The notes under the pieces are model-generated. The model worked only from the letters and a program-made list of their open reading frames with translations. It did no database searches and was not told the DNA's origin. Below, in pieces: positions 35,149-44,487 of a stretch of 64,000 bases of DNA. A program made the position numbers and the translations under genes. The DNA is taken from contig CAVYKV010000001.1 in NCBI GenBank assembly GCA_963769255.1, forward strand, positions 3,162,001 through 3,226,000, read 5' to 3'. Source of the stretch: JAKACA01 sp963769255. GTDB taxonomy: Bacteria; Actinomycetota; Acidimicrobiia; Acidimicrobiales; Bog-793. Every line of letters begins with the position of its first letter. Within the stretch, counting starts at the first letter, position 1.

Positions 35149-36300
35149 TCAGCCATCTGCGGCTGCGGCTGCCTGGAACTGGCGCACGAGCCACTCGTTG
35201 AATTCGGCAACCACCACCTCGTTCGGGGCGAGCCGGCCGCGGGGAGCGAATCGGGACCTCAGCCCGCGTTGCACGCCCGACCACGCCTGGATGTCTTCCT
35301 CCATGACGGGCGCCAAGTCGTCGCGCTCCATTGTCCAGGTCTCGGCAAACGAGGGGTCCTCCATGGTGAGGGCCGGGAAGAGCCAGGAAACGCCGAAGAG
35401 CGACGAGGAGGGGCCGGTTGGCAGCCAGAGAAAGTACTTGACCTTGTCGGGCATACCGATGATCAAGAGATTCGGCATGACCGTGATATACCGGAGCACA
35501 GAGCGCTCCTCCACGGACAGACGAGGCAGGATCGGGTGCAACGCCTTCCCGGTCCGCGTCGGCGAGGCGTCGGGACCGGAACCAAGCAAGCGGTACTCGA
35601 TGATTCCCCGTTCGACGTCGGTCAGGCCGGACGAACAGTCGACACGTGAAGGGGGCACGGGAAACATCCGGTGCCAGGAGCGGGCGTGCAGGTGCACGCA
35701 GTGGTAGCACTCATCCGAGAAGAGCTTCCAGTTCCAGTCATACGGTGTGAACGAGAGGGGCGCGGCGGACCTCAGCTCGGCGACCTGGTAGGGCTCGAGG
35801 CTGGCGGCCAGCGGTGCCAGGCGGTCCGCGACGGGTTCGATCTCGCTCGCGAACGTCGCGAAGCGAAAGCCGCACCATCCCTCGGAACGGATCTCCGGCA
35901 GGCGAACCGAGCAGCAGTCGAAGCCTTCGACGTCCTCCATGCCCGGCGCCGTGACGAGTTGCCCGTCGAGGCGGTATGTCCAGGCGTGGAAGGGGCACCG
36001 AAGCAGCCGATGGTTGCCTCGGGCCTCGGCGATGACCATCCCGCGGTGCTGGCAGACGTTGCTGAGGACCCTGACCCTCTCGTCGTCACCGCGAACGAGG
36101 AGAAGGGGCTCGTCACCGACCTGCAGGGTGGTGAAGTCCCCGCTGTGCGGCACGTCGCTGTCGCGTCCGACGCAGAACCAGTTGCGCTCGAAGACGGCCG
36201 ACCATTCGAAGTCGTAGAACGCTTGGGACGTGAACCACTCCGGCGGGAGTGCGCGCTCCCTCGCCTCCGTCACTGCAGCGATGTCAACCGGAGAGATCAA
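35149..36300 (-). CDS. Rieske-type ring-hydroxylating oxygenase alpha subunit
   Basis: The 383-residue protein has a Rieske [2Fe-2S] motif, CQHRGM (C83, H85) and CPFHAW (C102, H105). The catalytic mononuclear-iron motif is DECYHCVHLH (H200, H205). The C-terminal domain is about 180 residues. It should hydroxylate or dealkylate an aromatic, quaternary-amine or similar compound, with an external ferredoxin/reductase not encoded nearby. It starts at TTG 36300 behind AGGGGGAA. Promoter P5 lies 34 bp upstream. Confidence 0.9.
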   Translation of the reverse strand: MISPVDIAAVTEARERALPPEWFTSQAFYDFEWSAVFERNWFCVGRDSDVPHSGDFTTLQVGDEPLLLVRGDDERVRVLSNVCQHRGMVIAEARGNHRLLRCPFHAWTYRLDGQLVTAPGMEDVEGFDCCSVRLPEIRSEGWCGFRFATFASEIEPVADRLAPLAASLEPYQVAELRSAAPLSFTPYDWNWKLFSDECYHCVHLHARSWHRMFPVPPSRVDCSSGLTDVERGIIEYRLLGSGPDASPTRTGKALHPILPRLSVEERSVLRYITVMPNLLIIGMPDKVKYFLWLPTGPSSSLFGVSWLFPALTMEDPSFAETWTMERDDLAPVMEEDIQAWSGVQRGLRSRFAPRGRLAPNEVVVAEFNEWLVRQFQAAAAADG

Positions 36301-36333
36301 GCGTTCCCCCTGATTCCATGCCCGATCGTCGGC

Positions 36334-36362
36334 AAACTAGCACTTGTTCGGTCGAGGCTCAA
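36334..36362 (-). promoter_or_regulatory. promoter P5 with shared 20-bp element
   Basis: On the minus strand: TTGAGC (36362-36357), a 17-bp spacer and TAGTTT (36339-36334). The element CCGAACAAGTGCTAGTTTGC covers the second half of the spacer and the -10, and matches P4 in 18 of 20 positions at the same offset. Confidence 0.65.
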
Positions 36363-36409
36363 ACGGTATGGGGTCCGCGGCAGGCACGCCGTGCCGCGAT
36401 CGTGGGCGC

Positions 36410-37963
36410 TCACGGGGCTGCCCAGAACTCGCTGCGGATCTCACCGCGAGCGATCTTGTTCGACGTGAGTCTCGGCAGCGACTCTCGGAACTCGATCGTC
36501 TTCGGCACTTTGTATCCGGCCATCCGCTCGCGGCAGAACGCCCGGATGTCCTCCGCGTCGACCTCGACACCCAGGCGGGCAAGTGCGACGGCGTGCACGC
36601 GCTCGCCCCAGTGCTCGTCAGGCACGCCGATCACGACGACCTCGTCGATGGCGGGATGCTCAAGGAGCACGAGCTCCACCTCGTTGGCGTAGACGTTCTC
36701 TCCGCCGGTGATGATGAGATCCCTCTTCCGGCCGGACAGGTACAGGTAACCGTCGTCATCCAAGCGGCCGAGATCGCCGGTCCGTGCCCAGCCGTCGACA
36801 AGCGTTGCCGCCGTCAGGTCCGGCTGCAGCCAATAGCCCGACATCACATTGGGGCCGGCAATGACAATCTCTCCGACGGTCCCGGCATCGAGGAAGGTGA
36901 GATCGGGCCGCTGGGGGTCGACGATCTGCACGATCGACACAGCGGCGGCACGCCCGACGGACTCGGCGCGAGCTCGTTCTGTCTCGCCGGCAGCATCAGA
37001 CAACCCGGCCGAGTACTCCTCCGGATAGAGGTAGCTGCCGGTGAGGCACACCTCGGTCTGCCCGTAGATCTGCCCGACAGCGCAGCCGAAGAGCTCTCGG
37101 GCCTTCTTCACCAGGTTCGTGGGCACCGGTGCACCACCGGCGTCGATCCGCCTGATACACACCGAGCGCGGGTGGGCCTCCATCTCGTCGATGAGCATCT
37201 TGAAGATGGTTCCCGACGCGATGAGCTTCGTGATCCCCTCTTGCTCCGCAAGGGCGAGCGCGGCGGCAGGTTGGAAGTTCATCGTGACGCAGCGAGCCCC
37301 GACCTGCCAGTAGGCGAAGGGGACGACGATGCCGATGTGGAAGAGGGCGCCTGCCGCGAGATAGACGTCCCAGGGGACGATCTGATCGTGCACGATCGTA
37401 TTGGTGGCGTTGGCGAGGATGGTGCGGTGCGACAGCATCACGCCCTTTGCCCGTCCAGTGCTGCCCCCGGTGTAACAGATGAGAGCGATGTCCTCCTCAT
37501 CTCCGCGCGGCCATTCCTGATCAACGGCGGGTTCGACGTCGTCGAGGGCCGGGAGCTCCGGATCCTGCTCTCCGAGGCTCAGCCACTTGGTGTCGAGCCG
37601 CGCCGTTTTCTGCTGCACGGCCTTCGCGACGGGAAAGTACCGAGGTTCCACGATCATGACCCTCGGCTGGCTGTTCTCGAGGACGGCTACCACCTCGGGC
37701 GGCGCGAAGCGGTAATTCACGGGCGAAAAGGCGGCACCGAGCCGGCTGGCGGCGAGAAAGGTGTGGTACACCTCGATCCGGTTGTCGGCGAGCATCCCCA
37801 CTCGGTCACCCGGTCCCACGCCGAGCCGGCGTAGTCGGCCGGCCAAGGCGGTGATCGAGTCGTCGAAGGCCCGCCACGTCTCACGGCGGCCGTGACCGTC
37901 AGAGATCGCGACGGCGCCCGGAGTCTTCTTCGCGTTGCGCTCGATGATCTCGTGAATGAGCAT
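36410..37963 (-). CDS. class I adenylate-forming acyl/aryl-CoA ligase
   Basis: The 517-residue AMP-binding enzyme has the P-loop TGGSTGRAKG (165-174), YGQTE near 296, the GWARTGDLGRLDDDGYLYL hinge region and a C-terminal SNKIARGEIR segment with the catalytic Lys. It should activate a carboxylic acid as its CoA thioester using ATP. It follows the thiolase by 18 bp in the operon read from the luciferase-like monooxygenase, so CoA activation precedes thiolysis in this pathway. Confidence 0.92.
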   Translation of the reverse strand: MLIHEIIERNAKKTPGAVAISDGHGRRETWRAFDDSITALAGRLRRLGVGPGDRVGMLADNRIEVYHTFLAASRLGAAFSPVNYRFAPPEVVAVLENSQPRVMIVEPRYFPVAKAVQQKTARLDTKWLSLGEQDPELPALDDVEPAVDQEWPRGDEEDIALICYTGGSTGRAKGVMLSHRTILANATNTIVHDQIVPWDVYLAAGALFHIGIVVPFAYWQVGARCVTMNFQPAAALALAEQEGITKLIASGTIFKMLIDEMEAHPRSVCIRRIDAGGAPVPTNLVKKARELFGCAVGQIYGQTEVCLTGSYLYPEEYSAGLSDAAGETERARAESVGRAAAVSIVQIVDPQRPDLTFLDAGTVGEIVIAGPNVMSGYWLQPDLTAATLVDGWARTGDLGRLDDDGYLYLSGRKRDLIITGGENVYANEVELVLLEHPAIDEVVVIGVPDEHWGERVHAVALARLGVEVDAEDIRAFCRERMAGYKVPKTIEFRESLPRLTSNKIARGEIRSEFWAAP

Positions 37964-37981
37964 CGCCGGCGGGTCGTCCTC

Positions 37982-39115
37982 TCAGCGATACCGGCGCAGA
38001 CAGAACAGGTTGTCACCGCCGAGGCCGTGGCTCTGTAGGAGGGCGAGGTCGGGCTCGATCGATACCTGCCGCGCTCCCGCTCTGCCCTTCAGCTGCATCC
38101 AGAGCTCGTACAGCATGGCCAGCCCGGTCGCGCCGAGGCAGTGTCCCCTTCCAAGGAGGCCGCCGTCGGTATTTGTCGGGAGGTCCCCGGACGGTAGCGT
38201 TCGACTCGAGCTGGCGAGCTTGGCCCCCTCGCCTCGCTCAGCGAAGCCCAGCGCCTCGAGGTACAGGGGACCGGCCACGGAGAAGGCGTCGTTGAGCTGC
38301 AGGAGGGCAATGTCCTCCGGACCGACGGCGGCTGACCGGTAGAGCTCTTGAGAAAGCTCGGAGACGATCTGTTCGAGATTGTCCCACCCACCGACCGGGA
38401 CCATGGCGTGATCCGGAAACGTCGAACCGTAGGCGGCGGCCACGAACTGGATCTCATCCCGCTCGTTGCCCGCTGCGCTGACGACGGCGGCGGCGGCACC
38501 GTTGGCGTTGGCACAACACTGCAGCTTCGTGAGCGGATCGGCCACGGCCGGCGACTCGAGCACGTCCTTGATCGTGTAGTCGCCGGCGAAGGCGGCATGG
38601 GGTGCCTTCGTGGCCGCCAGCTTGGCGCGGGCCGCCACCTCGGCCAGCTGTTCGGGAGCGACCCCGTACTCGGCCAGGTATTGAGCGGCCTTCAGTCCGT
38701 ACCGCACGGTCAGGAGGTCCAGTGAGAGGCGGGCCGAATACAGATCAGCGGGGCTCTCGGCATCGGTGAGCTCGAGCAGCCCGCCCGACATGGCGTCGAT
38801 CCCGAGCACGAGAACCAGCCTGTGACGACCGGACGCCACCGCCTCGTAGGCGAGGCGCAGGGCGGTGCTCCCACTGGCACACGCCTGGTCGATGCGGGTA
38901 ACGGCGATGCGCCCAATGCCGAGCTCCTGCGCCAGCTTCGATCCCGCGCTCGGCGCACCGAGACCGCACCCGATGAAGACCTCGTCGACCTCGTCGATGG
39001 CCGCCGCTGCCGTGGACAGCGCGTCTCGTATCGCGGCCGCCGCCATCTCGCCGCGGGGAACTTGGCGCCTCGTGAACGGGAAGATTCCTACCCCTGCGAC
39101 CGAGACCGTGGTCAT
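37982..39115 (-). CDS. thiolase-family protein (SCP-x/lipid-transfer type)
   Basis: About 377 residues from the ATG of MTTVSVAGVGIFPF, which overlaps the DUF35 gene by ATGA. The nucleophile region is DQACASGSTALRLAYEAVASG with C79, and HCLGATG holds the conserved His. The second Cys of classic thiolases is absent at the C-terminus (HGLGGDNLFCLRRYR), as in lipid-transfer-type thiolases that work with a DUF35 partner. It should cleave a beta-keto acyl-CoA or act as an aldolase/retro-aldolase with the neighbouring DUF35 protein. Confidence 0.88.
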   Translation of the reverse strand: MTTVSVAGVGIFPFTRRQVPRGEMAAAAIRDALSTAAAAIDEVDEVFIGCGLGAPSAGSKLAQELGIGRIAVTRIDQACASGSTALRLAYEAVASGRHRLVLVLGIDAMSGGLLELTDAESPADLYSARLSLDLLTVRYGLKAAQYLAEYGVAPEQLAEVAARAKLAATKAPHAAFAGDYTIKDVLESPAVADPLTKLQCCANANGAAAAVVSAAGNERDEIQFVAAAYGSTFPDHAMVPVGGWDNLEQIVSELSQELYRSAAVGPEDIALLQLNDAFSVAGPLYLEALGFAERGEGAKLASSSRTLPSGDLPTNTDGGLLGRGHCLGATGLAMLYELWMQLKGRAGARQVSIEPDLALLQSHGLGGDNLFCLRRYR

Positions 39116-39492
39116 GATCTGTCCTCTGCATGCGGCCTTGGCGCCACCGAGGCGACGACTCCAACGAAGGCTTCGCCATCGGCCAGGTCCCACCCTTCCG
39201 TCGAGATGACAACGTGGTCACCGATGCGAGGCGGTGAATCGCTGTCCGCCCTCACGGGTGCGAGGAAGGTCGACTGCATGGGGGCGTCGGCCACCAGGCC
39301 GACGTAGAACGGCGCCGCCAGGACCGAGCGCGAGCCCGCCCGATGCACCCGGGTGACCGACAGCAGGACGCCGTCGGTGGGCACCGGCGCCGGCTGCGTG
39401 GGCACGAGGGCGCAGCGGCTGCAGTAGTGCCGGGCCGGGACGAAGAGGCGGCCGCAAGCACCGCAGCGGGACGCAAGGCCTTCGGGACTCAC
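39112..39492 (-). CDS. Zn-ribbon OB-fold (DUF35) protein, thiolase partner
   Basis: About 126 residues from GTG 39492, which forms a GTGA overlap with the VOC gene stop; GTG 39507 is an alternative start. The N-terminal zinc ribbon CGACGRLFVPARHYCSRC is followed by an OB fold (VTRVHRAGSRSVLAAPFYVG). Such proteins pair with SCP-x-type thiolases to bind CoA substrates, which matches its position directly before one. Confidence 0.88.
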   Translation of the reverse strand: MSPEGLASRCGACGRLFVPARHYCSRCALVPTQPAPVPTDGVLLSVTRVHRAGSRSVLAAPFYVGLVADAPMQSTFLAPVRADSDSPPRIGDHVVISTEGWDLADGEAFVGVVASVAPRPHAEDRS

Positions 39493-40376
39493 CCCACCAA
39501 GCCCCACGGATACTCCAGCGGAGTCAACACGAAGAGTCGTCCACCCCCCGTCGCACGGGGGTTCACGGTGATGATGTTGGCGCAGGACATGTCGCGTCCC
39601 TCGACAACAACGGGAAGGACGATCGGCTCCTTGCTGTTGACGTCCAGGCCTGTCGTCTGGACCACGGCGAGGAACCCACCCATGTCCACCGGTTCGATGT
39701 TGAGGCCGAAGATCCCGGATCTGCCGAGGCGCTCGCGCAGGCCGGAGATGACTCCGGTGTCCGTCGGCTCGACGAACTCCAGGTAGTGCCAGTCGAGCAC
39801 CGAGATCCTGTTCAGGCCGGCGAGCGTCGGAAAGAGGGCGTCCTGGCGCGGGTCGGTGCTCAAGCCCAGCACACCGAGGCGGGCGGCCATGTCGACACGA
39901 TCGGAGGTGACCATGGCAGTGCTCTCGACGCGCGCGAACGCCGACCCCGGCGCAGAGACTCCCGCTCCGAGCTCAACCATCTCGACGAACATCCGGTCGG
40001 CGTCGTCCAGGGACACCTCGGCCATCACGGCTCGCCCGATCGGGCCTTCGTAGACGTCAGAGACCTCGACACCCTGCAGCGCCGCCCACGGGGCAGCGGC
40101 CAGGTCGGGCATCTCCAGGGCGAAGTGGAACCATCGCTCCTTGGTCGCGGCCACGGCGCCAAGGGCGGGGTGAGCGTCGGCACCGGTCGCGAGCACGAGC
40201 ACGCCCCCCCGCCGGGTTGCCATCAACGTCCCGCCGCACTGGAGGAAGGGGTGCGTGCCCTCCCACACCTTGACGAGGCCTATGGCGGACAGGACGTCGA
40301 CCGTCGCTTTGGTGTCGTCGCTCACCAGACTGGCGTACGCGAAGCGCTGTGGCACAACTTCGAGGCCTGCATCCAC
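39489..40376 (-). CDS. VOC/glyoxalase-fold protein
   Basis: The 295-residue protein appears to hold two VOC-type modules: FAYASLVSDDTKATVDVLSA with FHFALEMPDL, then RISVLDWHYLEF and IFGLNIEPVDMGGFLAVVQT. VOC proteins are metal-dependent isomerases, epimerases or dioxygenases. The family match is by pattern only. The GTG start is preceded by GGGGAGGG. It lies between the monooxygenase and the DUF35 gene in one operon. Confidence 0.65.
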   Translation of the reverse strand: MDAGLEVVPQRFAYASLVSDDTKATVDVLSAIGLVKVWEGTHPFLQCGGTLMATRRGGVLVLATGADAHPALGAVAATKERWFHFALEMPDLAAAPWAALQGVEVSDVYEGPIGRAVMAEVSLDDADRMFVEMVELGAGVSAPGSAFARVESTAMVTSDRVDMAARLGVLGLSTDPRQDALFPTLAGLNRISVLDWHYLEFVEPTDTGVISGLRERLGRSGIFGLNIEPVDMGGFLAVVQTTGLDVNSKEPIVLPVVVEGRDMSCANIITVNPRATGGGRLFVLTPLEYPWGLVG

Positions 40377-40421
40377 TACGAATCCCTCCCCAAGCTCCTG
40401 CTGACGAGTGCTGCGTTCCTC

Positions 40422-41543
40422 CTACGACCCATACCTGGGCATCACCTTCGACACGAGCTCCTCGAGGGCGCCGTTCTCCACTGCGTCCGAGACGAAGCCG
40501 ATGTTGTGCCAGAGGAAGATGTCCTCGAAGTGGAAGACCTCGAGGAGCGAATCGATCTGGCGACAGACGTCGTCCGCCGTGCCGACGAGGAGACGGCCCC
40601 CGGGGATGTTGAAGGGAGGCACCGTGTAGAACCGGCGGAAGAGCTCGTCGTAGCTCCGTTGCAGCTCGGCGACATCTGCGCTGTCTCGCCCGAGCAGCAG
40701 CATGGCTCCTGGAGCCAGCGGCGGTACGTCGTGGTAGCCGGCGTTGGCGGCCTCCTCGCCGAGCACCGACGCAGCCGTGGCGAGGAAGTCGTCTCGCGTC
40801 GTGTAGCAGACGGCCGTGGCGCCCTCCGCCGCCCAGAAGCGAGCGGTCGTCATCCGGAACGCCAACGGACTGAAGACCCGTGGAAAGTGCAGCGGCCGCG
40901 GGGTGATGCCGAGCTCGTGGAGCTGTCCGTCCTCGGACATGCCGGCGCCGTGCGTTGCCGTCGCCGGATACGCCCACTCCGTATCGTGCGCCGGGATCGT
41001 CCAGAACTCTCCTTCGAAGTGGAACGTCTCCTGCGTCCAGGCGGCCTTGATGATCGCCCATGCCTCCTTGATGGCGCGCAGGTTCCTCTCGTCGGCCTCG
41101 CTCTTGTCGGACTTCGTGGCGGCGAGGCCGAAGTGCTGCGCGAAGGTGTTGACCCACCGCGTGGCGTTGCCCCGCGTAAACCCGCAAAACATCCTGCCGT
41201 TCGTCATCTGGTCGAGCATCGCCAGGTCCTCGGCCACGCGAAGGGGGTGGTTGGCCGTCAGGGTCATGCCCAGTTGGCCGACCTTCAGTCGCTTGGTGTG
41301 GTTGCCGACGAAGGCGCCGAACAGGATCGGGTTCGACGTGTTCTCCGGTACGCCCTCGGTGTTGCAGTGCTGCTCGCTCCAGCAGACCCCTTCCATCCCC
41401 CCCTCCTCGGCGATGACCGCCGCCGTCCGCATCCGCTCCAGCAACGCCTGGAACCGGGCTGGGTCGGAGCCGGCAAGGCGGACGCCCGCGTCAAACTCTT
41501 CGAGGCTTGCCCCAAACGGTTGGGCGTTCAGGAAGAACCTCAT
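40422..41543 (-). CDS. LLM-class flavin-dependent monooxygenase
   Basis: The 373-residue bacterial luciferase-like protein has EGVCWSEQHCNTEGVPENT, LKVGQLGMTLTANHPLRVAE and FCGFTRGNATRW, typical of FMN- or F420-using monooxygenases. It should oxygenate or dehydrogenate the module C substrate, possibly with reduced flavin from elsewhere. GGGGG precedes the ATG. It is the first gene of the operon read from P4 through VOC, DUF35, thiolase and CoA ligase. Confidence 0.9.
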   Translation of the reverse strand: MRFFLNAQPFGASLEEFDAGVRLAGSDPARFQALLERMRTAAVIAEEGGMEGVCWSEQHCNTEGVPENTSNPILFGAFVGNHTKRLKVGQLGMTLTANHPLRVAEDLAMLDQMTNGRMFCGFTRGNATRWVNTFAQHFGLAATKSDKSEADERNLRAIKEAWAIIKAAWTQETFHFEGEFWTIPAHDTEWAYPATATHGAGMSEDGQLHELGITPRPLHFPRVFSPLAFRMTTARFWAAEGATAVCYTTRDDFLATAASVLGEEAANAGYHDVPPLAPGAMLLLGRDSADVAELQRSYDELFRRFYTVPPFNIPGGRLLVGTADDVCRQIDSLLEVFHFEDIFLWHNIGFVSDAVENGALEELVSKVMPRYGS

Positions 41544-41603
41544 GCCACCCCCAGGTCTCGCGTCTGCCGTCGAGTGGTCTCGACGCGCCCTCTCAGTCTT
41601 TGC

Positions 41604-41632
41604 AAACTAACATTTGTTCGGGACGGAGGCAA
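41604..41632 (-). promoter_or_regulatory. promoter P4 with shared 20-bp element
   Basis: On the minus strand: TTGCCT (41632-41627), a 17-bp spacer and TAGTTT (41609-41604). The element CCGAACAAATGTTAGTTTGC spans the spacer end and the -10. It differs from P5 at two positions only, while the flanking bases are unrelated. It drives the monooxygenase-to-CoA-ligase operon. Confidence 0.7.
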
Positions 41633-41670
41633 GGGGCCAAGCAGCGCGTATTTCGACGGTTCATGACTTC

Positions 41671-42290
41671 GGGCAAGCAGATCGGCGTCTGGGTGCTCGA
41701 GCATTCCTTGGCTCAACGGGGCCGCCTGGGATGCGGAGCCGGGCGGGTGCCGCCTCAGGCATGTCGCGGTCAACCTCTCCTCGAAGCAACTCGAGGACCC
41801 CACGAGCTCGCAAACCGTGCGGGACCTGCTCGACATCCATGGTGTCAGCCCCGAGCGCCTCGTTCTCGAGGTGACCGAGTCCGTCATGATGGCGGCCACC
41901 TCGTCGACCCGGTCCTCGCTGCAGGTGTTCAAGGACCTGGGCCTGCAGGTTGCGATCGACGACTTCGGCACCGGCTACTCGTCACTCGCCTACCTTCACA
42001 CCCTGCCTGTCAGCGCCGTGAAGATCGACCGGTCCTTCATCGAGCGCCTGCGTGCAGTCGACGACTCGACCCCAGTCGTGAAGGCCATCATCGACATGGC
42101 TCATGCCCTCGGGCTGCGTGCCGTCGCTGAAGGCGTCAGCGACGAGAAGTTGCAGCAGATCGTCTCCAGCCTCGGCTGCGACATGGCTCAAGGCTTCCTC
42201 TGGACGCGTCCTCTGCCGGCGTCGGAGTTCTCGAGGTGGTGGCGGGCTGGCGTCGGCTCGACCGAGGACGCCAAGCACGACGGCGGGGAT
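41671..42290 (+). pseudogene. EAL-domain (c-di-GMP phosphodiesterase) remnant
   Basis: The middle and end of an EAL domain are readable: VAVNLSSKQLEDP, LVLEVTESVMM, AIDDFGTGYSSLAYL, KIDRSFIE and LRAVAEGVSD. The part carrying the EAL motif itself is missing, and the upstream piece (IGVWVLEHSLAQ) is in another frame. The frame remains open to 42557 over the next gene, which is not meaningful. It is a truncated, frameshifted fragment without expected activity. Confidence 0.7.
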
Positions 42291-42349
42291 CTCGCCCTGC
42301 GTCTTGCGTACGGCTGCAGCGGGCGGTCGGAGTGGCCGCCGCGATGCGC

Positions 42350-44314
42350 TTACAGGACGGTGCCGGCCACCAACCCTTCAAGTACGGCCTCCTCCACCGA
42401 TCGGGGGGTCAGGCGGTCGCCAATGGCAACGACCTCGACGTCCTCCGCGGCAAGATCTCGGACCAACGCATCTACCGGGACGTGCCCCTGCGCCAAGACC
42501 AGACCCGACACGTCTTCGATGACCACCGGCTCCCTCGTCAGCACGTGCTTCAGGTAGACCGCACTGTCGTCGGCTCCAAACAGCCGAACGAGCGGCATGA
42601 TCTCGACTCGTTCTCGCAACAGTGCCGCAACGTGGAAGTCCCGCACGTACTGCTGCAACCGCTCGCAGGCATAATGCGTGTCAACCGCCAGCACGACGCG
42701 ATGTCCTCTTTGGGCAAGGAGACGAGCGACACCGGCGCCGACCCAGTCAGCCTTCCAGTCAGCGACGACAATGCGGCCGGAGGGGAGGCTGGCTCCGTTG
42801 ATCACCTCCCATGCATCGACAATCCTCGGAGAGCCGATGATCTCGATCGGCGGTCGTCTCGGTCGTGCGCCCGTCGCCACCACCACCGCGTCCGGACGCT
42901 CCGAACGCACGAGCTGCAGGTCCACCACCGTCTTGGTCACAACCTTCACCCCGGCCCGCTCTGCCTCCCTCGCCAGATTCGAAGCCGCCCCCCCGAACTC
43001 CACGCGATCGGGAAGCTGCTCGGCAAGAAGAATCTGTCCACCTATTCGCCGAGCCGCCTCGAAGAGGGTCACTGAATGGCCCCTCTCTGCGGCAACAGCC
43101 GCCGCCTTCAGCCCCGCCGGGCCTCCACCCGCCACCAGTACGCGTTTGGCACGCGTTGCTCTCACCCGTCGGCCGTAGAGCAGCTCTCGTCCGGTCTCCG
43201 GATGCTGAATGCACGAGATGGGATACCCAGCAAGGAAGTGCCCGATACATGCCTGATTGCATGCAATGCAGGCGCGAATGTCCTCGACCAGGCCAGCTTT
43301 GGCAAGCGAGGGCATCTTGGGATCGCATATCAGAGCCCGGTTCATGATCACGGCGTCCGCCAGCCCCCCGGCGAGTGCCCGCTCTGCGTCCTGAGGCTGG
43401 TTCATCCGTCCGGCAACGAACACGGGGATGCCGACTCGAGCCTTGAACCCGCGGCGTGGGGCACCGCGTAGCCGACGCGCTCGTTCATTGCAGGGACGAT
43501 ATGGTCCGAACCAAAGAGAGTCGCCGACGTTCCCAATGTCACGCTCACGTAGTCCAAGGCTCCATCCCTGACGAGGGCCTCCGTCGCGGCAAGCGAGTCG
43601 CCTTCCGACAGTCCCTCGTCCTCGAGCTCGTCACCACAGATTCGTAGTCCGACGACGAAGTCGCTCCCGATCTCCTCGCGCACGGTCAGGACGACTTCCC
43701 TCAGAAACCGCAATCTCTTTTCGAAGGTGCCGCCGTACTCGTCCTCGCGCTGATTCACGGCAGGGTTCAGGAACTGCGACGGGAGGTATCCGTGGCTGGC
43801 AACAATTTCCACCCCGTCTAAGCCACCCTCCCGCAACCGCCGGGCCGCACTGCCGTACGACGCCACGATCTCCTGGATGAGATCGACCGTCAGCGCCCGT
43901 GGCATGACGCGGAACCGCTCATTCGGTACTGCCGACGGGGCATACGCCACAGGGGCCGAGCCGTCCTGTGACTCCAGGATCTTCTCTTCCCGGGTGGAAC
44001 AATTGACCGAACAGCGGACATCCGTACGCATGTACGGCGTCCGACACTCTTCGGTAGCCGGGGATGCACGAGTCAGTGGTCGCCATCAGCACGTGGTAGG
44101 TGTAACGAGCGGTCTCGTGTACGCCGGCGACCTGCATGATGATGAGACCCACACCGCCTTCCGCACGCGCCTGTTGATACGCGACCAGCTGGTCCGTGAC
44201 GAATCCGTTCTCGGCCATGACCGTGTCATGTCCAGACGACACGATCCGGTTCGAAAGCGTCACGCTCCCGACCCTCAAAGGGCTGAACAGATTCGGAAAC
44301 TGTGTCTCGCTCAA
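42350..44314 (-). pseudogene. OYE-family FMN/FAD oxidoreductase (2,4-dienoyl-CoA reductase type), two frameshifts
   Basis: Three consecutive minus frames make one enzyme. The first starts at TTG 44314 behind GAGAGGAGG (LSETQFPNLFSPLRVGSVTL, FGQLFHPGRE). The second (about 43990-43440) holds the OYE barrel with GVEIVASHGYLPSQFLNPAVN. The third (to 42350) holds the cysteine cluster CIACNQACIGHFLAGYPISC and the FAD/NAD domain (VLVAGGGPAGLKAAA). Shifts lie near 43990 and 43440. With both repaired it would be about 654 residues with an Fe-S/FMN/FAD layout. An assembly error is possible. Confidence 0.8.
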
Positions 44315-44487
44315 CCTGCGCCTCCTCTCGTCGACAGCCAAACCGTGCGGTGCTTCCACACGGTCAGGCGCCTCATGCCCGCCACGCAAGCCCGGATTCC
44401 TTTCTCCGCGACACGCGGCCTCGCCTTGCAAAGGCGTTCCGGTGGCCCATGAACATCAGGAATCTCGCTCCGGGGAACCGGGATCAT

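Noticed and set aside
41604..41632. P4 as a member of the P1-P3 promoter class
   Set aside because: It contains AACAAATGTT, but the element lies in the spacer and not 4 nt after a -10, so it was placed in a separate class with P5.
39786..41666. 626-codon open frame on the plus strand
   Set aside because: It is antisense to the VOC and luciferase-like monooxygenase genes, has Arg/Gly/Val-rich sequence and no domain; a high-GC shadow.
41671..42557. working EAL phosphodiesterase
   Set aside because: The EAL motif part is missing and the frame is broken; only a remnant is supported.
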